NCBI GenBank assembly: GCA_034096865.1
Contig: JAWQFJ010016727.1
Coordinates: 5,001-15,000 of the forward strand
DNA from: Theodoxus fluviatilis
Taxonomy: Eukaryota > Mollusca > Gastropoda > Cycloneritida > Neritidae
Length of the DNA: 10,000 nt
Direction: 5' to 3'
Shown here: positions 7,791 to 10,000 of the stretch, in pieces
How positions within the stretch are numbered: position 1 is the stretch's first letter
How the letters are laid out: each line of letters starts with the position of its first letter
Program-made: the position numbers and the translations under genes
The notes under the pieces: generated by a model
The model's input: the letters and a program-made list of their open reading frames with translations, nothing else
Told to the model about the DNA's origin: nothing
The model's database searches: none

Positions 7791-9998
7791 TCAGCGTGGC
7801 TGAGAAATGAAGCTTCGAGGAGAAAAGATCTCTGGGCACACTAGGAAAGCAGCATACCACACAATGTAGTGTGTACTGTCATGGAAGGGCACACCCCTTT
7901 GCAGATGATTCATCCTGAATAGTTTTGAGAGAGCCAGATGAAACCCAAAGAGATGTGGCTGGATCTTTCCTTTCCACTTGAGCTGCTTCATGTCCACGTA
8001 CAGGTCGATCAGCTTTTCTCGACGGTCTGCATCCTCCTCCAGGGCTGACAGGACAGCTGGAGAAAAGCCTGATGCCATGATGGCGTCCTGTATCAGCCTC
8101 CAGGCTGTAAGTTGGACTTCCCGTGGGGTGACGTTTCCTGGCCAGTTGCCAGGGCGGCCAAACACCGACACCGGGAAAGCACAGTACTTTGGCTGGAGCT
8201 GTTTGCTGATGTGCCTGACAAGCAGACATACGTTGTAGAGCAAGGCTTCCTGAGACGCCAGGAAAAGCATGAGTGAGTGACCACCGTAAAGAAAGGCGTC
8301 CATCTTGTCAAAAGTCCCTGTAGGAAGGGACTTTTCTGATGCAGTTTGCTGCAAGTCTGTAAGAAACTGAGGGAAAGACATCGCGTATGCGCTGCTCTTG
8401 CTCTGCTGCTCAGCTAGAATAGCTTGTGCTTCACTCAGTTTAGTGTAAAAAGAAGGAATGCCACTGGCAGTTTGAATAGTTGTTGTGGATCCTAACGCTG
8501 CAAGAACCGTGGACATTTCAAACTTTCCAGGTCTTCCACAGTGACACCAGCTCACACTGCCATCTTCTCCTCCATCACGCTCTGTGTCTGGATGGATCTG
8601 TCGCTCATGCTGCCAAGCGTGTTCTGACAAAGCAATGCACCTGGAGTACAGCATGGTGAGGTCGTCTCCTTCTTTCTGCTGTGAACACGCTGTCTGATGC
8701 TCGTTGCAAATCCTCATTACAACTGTATTTGTCATTAACGCGACAGCAAAGACAGTGCATATGAGAACGTCTTCAGTGAACTGATGCCGGTCTCCCTCTA
8801 TCTCAACTGTTGAAGATTTCAAGTTTTTCTCCCTTGTCAGAGGAGGGGAATTCCGTGTTTCCCCAGGCCGTTTCTCTGCGCTTTGTTCACAGGGATGGAC
8901 CTGCGTGGTTCTCACATAGACAGTTTCCCATTGGCTTTCAGAGTCGTCATGAATCATGGTATAGGATTCATCACATGAATGGAAAAACAACTCTTTGACA
9001 CGAAGGTTTACTTGAGTGATCAAGAGAAGCAACGCGACTAGAACAATGTTTCTATCGCAAAGTTCCAGACATTTCTTCATGAGGCAAGCCTCTGCTGCAT
9101 CATCATTCCTGAGGTCAGGACGACTCCTGTTCAACCAAGGCCAGGTGACAGCGCTGTCTGACGACATCTTTGCAGCTGCCGTGTATGGGGACAGATAGCA
9201 CTCTGTGACAGAGCCGTCCTCCAGTGTGACGCCTCTCTCCATCATCTTGACAATGGACTGGCAGAAACACGGCCCTTGGGATTCCAGCAGAGAGACCAGG
9301 TCAGACGTGTCACCAAGGTTTTTTGAAAGACACACAGTGAAAATGGGTGCAAGTCGTGCAAGTGTTTCAATGGCTTCTTTGACAGACTGCTTCAGATCAT
9401 GGGAAGTCACAGAGTCATCAGTCAGGAACGGTTTGCATGGCTTAAAGGCGCTTGTGTCCAGTCCTGCTAAGCGGGTTTCCTCTGTGTGCAGAAGGAAAGC
9501 TCCAAAAATAGGAACAAAGGCAGCCAGGGAAGCAGTCTGTAAAGATGCACTTTCATCGTGAACCCTTTCCTCAGAAGTGGTTTCCTCTTTTTCGGGTGCG
9601 TGTCTTGCTTCACGTTGAAATGCATGGGAAGGGAAGGTGAAATCTAAAGGAGAAAGAGAAAAATACACGAAGTGCACTCTGGCAAATTTCTTGCCATTTT
9701 GCAGATCTGTTCCCACGTGGAAAATAGGATGCATGAAAAGTGTCCTTTCAAAGACGATGACACGACCTCCACTTGAGCCTGGTTTGCTGGGAGCAGTGTG
9801 GTGGACAGTCCTAGAAGGCATGTTGTAGTCGACCATCTCGCCAAAGCTGACGTGTTTATATTGTCCCAGGGGATGGGAGATGAGGCACGCTATGGGCGGC
9901 CTTCTCGGGCCATCAGAAAGATGCTGCTGATATATTTTCATCTCACATTTCAATGCCTCATCCTCATTTGAACAATGCTCCCTGATATGAGCACCCAT
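7791..9998 (-). CDS. Trypsin-like (PA clan) peptidase C-terminal part fused to a ~600-residue uncharacterised region; 5' partial
   Basis: A single open frame of 735 codons ends at TGA (7793-7791) and is still open at the window edge. The Met at 9998 is only the first one visible, and the gene probably begins beyond 10000. Residues about 35-105 look like the end of a chymotrypsin-fold domain. ACLISHPLGQYKHVSFGEM resembles the strand before the active site in FAM111-like and other intracellular trypsin-like peptidases. GSSGG (residues 74-78) fits the GDSGG catalytic motif, with Ser76 as nucleophile, followed by VIVF and MHPIFHVG, where such domains have their substrate-side strand. The catalytic His and Asp would lie upstream, so activity cannot be judged. 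A charged linker follows (about 128-150). The rest is unrecognised: it has hydrophobic helices at about 158-170, 316-331 and 411-428, a polar low-complexity stretch at 370-405, a Cys/His cluster at 483-488 (SWCHCG) and a helical C-terminal part (about 515-720). There is no signal peptide in view. I infer an intracellular protein. The fold call is moderate, the ORF itself strong. Confidence 0.75.
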   Translation of the reverse strand: MGAHIREHCSNEDEALKCEMKIYQQHLSDGPRRPPIACLISHPLGQYKHVSFGEMVDYNMPSRTVHHTAPSKPGSSGGRVIVFERTLFMHPIFHVGTDLQNGKKFARVHFVYFSLSPLDFTFPSHAFQREARHAPEKEETTSEERVHDESASLQTASLAAFVPIFGAFLLHTEETRLAGLDTSAFKPCKPFLTDDSVTSHDLKQSVKEAIETLARLAPIFTVCLSKNLGDTSDLVSLLESQGPCFCQSIVKMMERGVTLEDGSVTECYLSPYTAAAKMSSDSAVTWPWLNRSRPDLRNDDAAEACLMKKCLELCDRNIVLVALLLLITQVNLRVKELFFHSCDESYTMIHDDSESQWETVYVRTTQVHPCEQSAEKRPGETRNSPPLTREKNLKSSTVEIEGDRHQFTEDVLICTVFAVALMTNTVVMRICNEHQTACSQQKEGDDLTMLYSRCIALSEHAWQHERQIHPDTERDGGEDGSVSWCHCGRPGKFEMSTVLAALGSTTTIQTASGIPSFYTKLSEAQAILAEQQSKSSAYAMSFPQFLTDLQQTASEKSLPTGTFDKMDAFLYGGHSLMLFLASQEALLYNVCLLVRHISKQLQPKYCAFPVSVFGRPGNWPGNVTPREVQLTAWRLIQDAIMASGFSPAVLSALEEDADRREKLIDLYVDMKQLKWKGKIQPHLFGFHLALSKLFRMNHLQRGVPFHDSTHYIVWYAAFLVCPEIFSPRSFISQPR

Positions 9999-10000
9999 GA

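Noticed and set aside
8093..8311. Short minus-strand frames inside the 735-codon ORF
   Set aside because: They are alternative-frame shadows of the long ORF.
9643..9665. Intron 3' splice-like site on the minus strand (polypyrimidine tract then TTTAG)
   Set aside because: The acceptor looks good, but I find no convincing donor between it and the GSSGG motif. The frame is open through the site, so an intron is not needed. Transcript data could overturn this.
1..10000. CRISPR array, tRNA, rRNA, insertion sequence or prophage
   Set aside because: The tandem repeats have no unique spacers, no tRNA or rRNA core motifs are seen, and all other signs point to animal nuclear DNA.

Overview
The window looks like metazoan nuclear DNA, most likely from a marine invertebrate and plausibly a gastropod mollusc. 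The evidence is indirect. It holds a 5'-truncated LINE tail ending in a C2H2 zinc finger, long GAT, CA and 24-bp tandem arrays, sparse coding, AT-rich spacers, and one eukaryote-like protein ORF. There are no bacterial operons, Shine-Dalgarno sites, tRNAs or rRNAs. The species assignment is inference; the eukaryotic character is clear.

Layout. Positions 1-1440 are mixed-composition unique DNA with no supportable gene. They contain a G-rich purine tract (77-146), an isolated TATA-like site (389-397), a CRE palindrome between two CCAAT boxes (815-883) and a small perfect inverted repeat (1067-1098). Positions 1445-2534 are dominated by alternating pyrimidine-purine repeats: a CA/CACG microsatellite, a 150-bp unique spacer, then a minisatellite of exactly 33 units of 24 bp without a single indel. 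Positions 2535-3986 are AT-rich and appear non-genic. Positions 3987-4323 are a GAT-family microsatellite enclosing a pure (GCT)16 block. Positions 4622-5893 are an old, strongly diverged family of dispersed and tandem repeats. Positions 5894-6951 hold no supportable gene but include a second CRE palindrome. Positions 6952-7440 are the C-terminal end of a dead LINE ORF on the + strand, broken by a one-base deletion.

The only convincing protein-coding sequence is on the minus strand (9998 down to 7791). It is at least 735 codons, open across the window edge. It starts inside the last part of a trypsin-like (PA clan) peptidase domain with a GSSGG catalytic-serine motif and continues for about 600 residues that I cannot assign to any family. 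The catalytic His and Asp, and the true start, would lie beyond position 10000. This protease-plus-unknown-domain architecture is the best candidate in the window for something undescribed. No other gene is visible to act with it.
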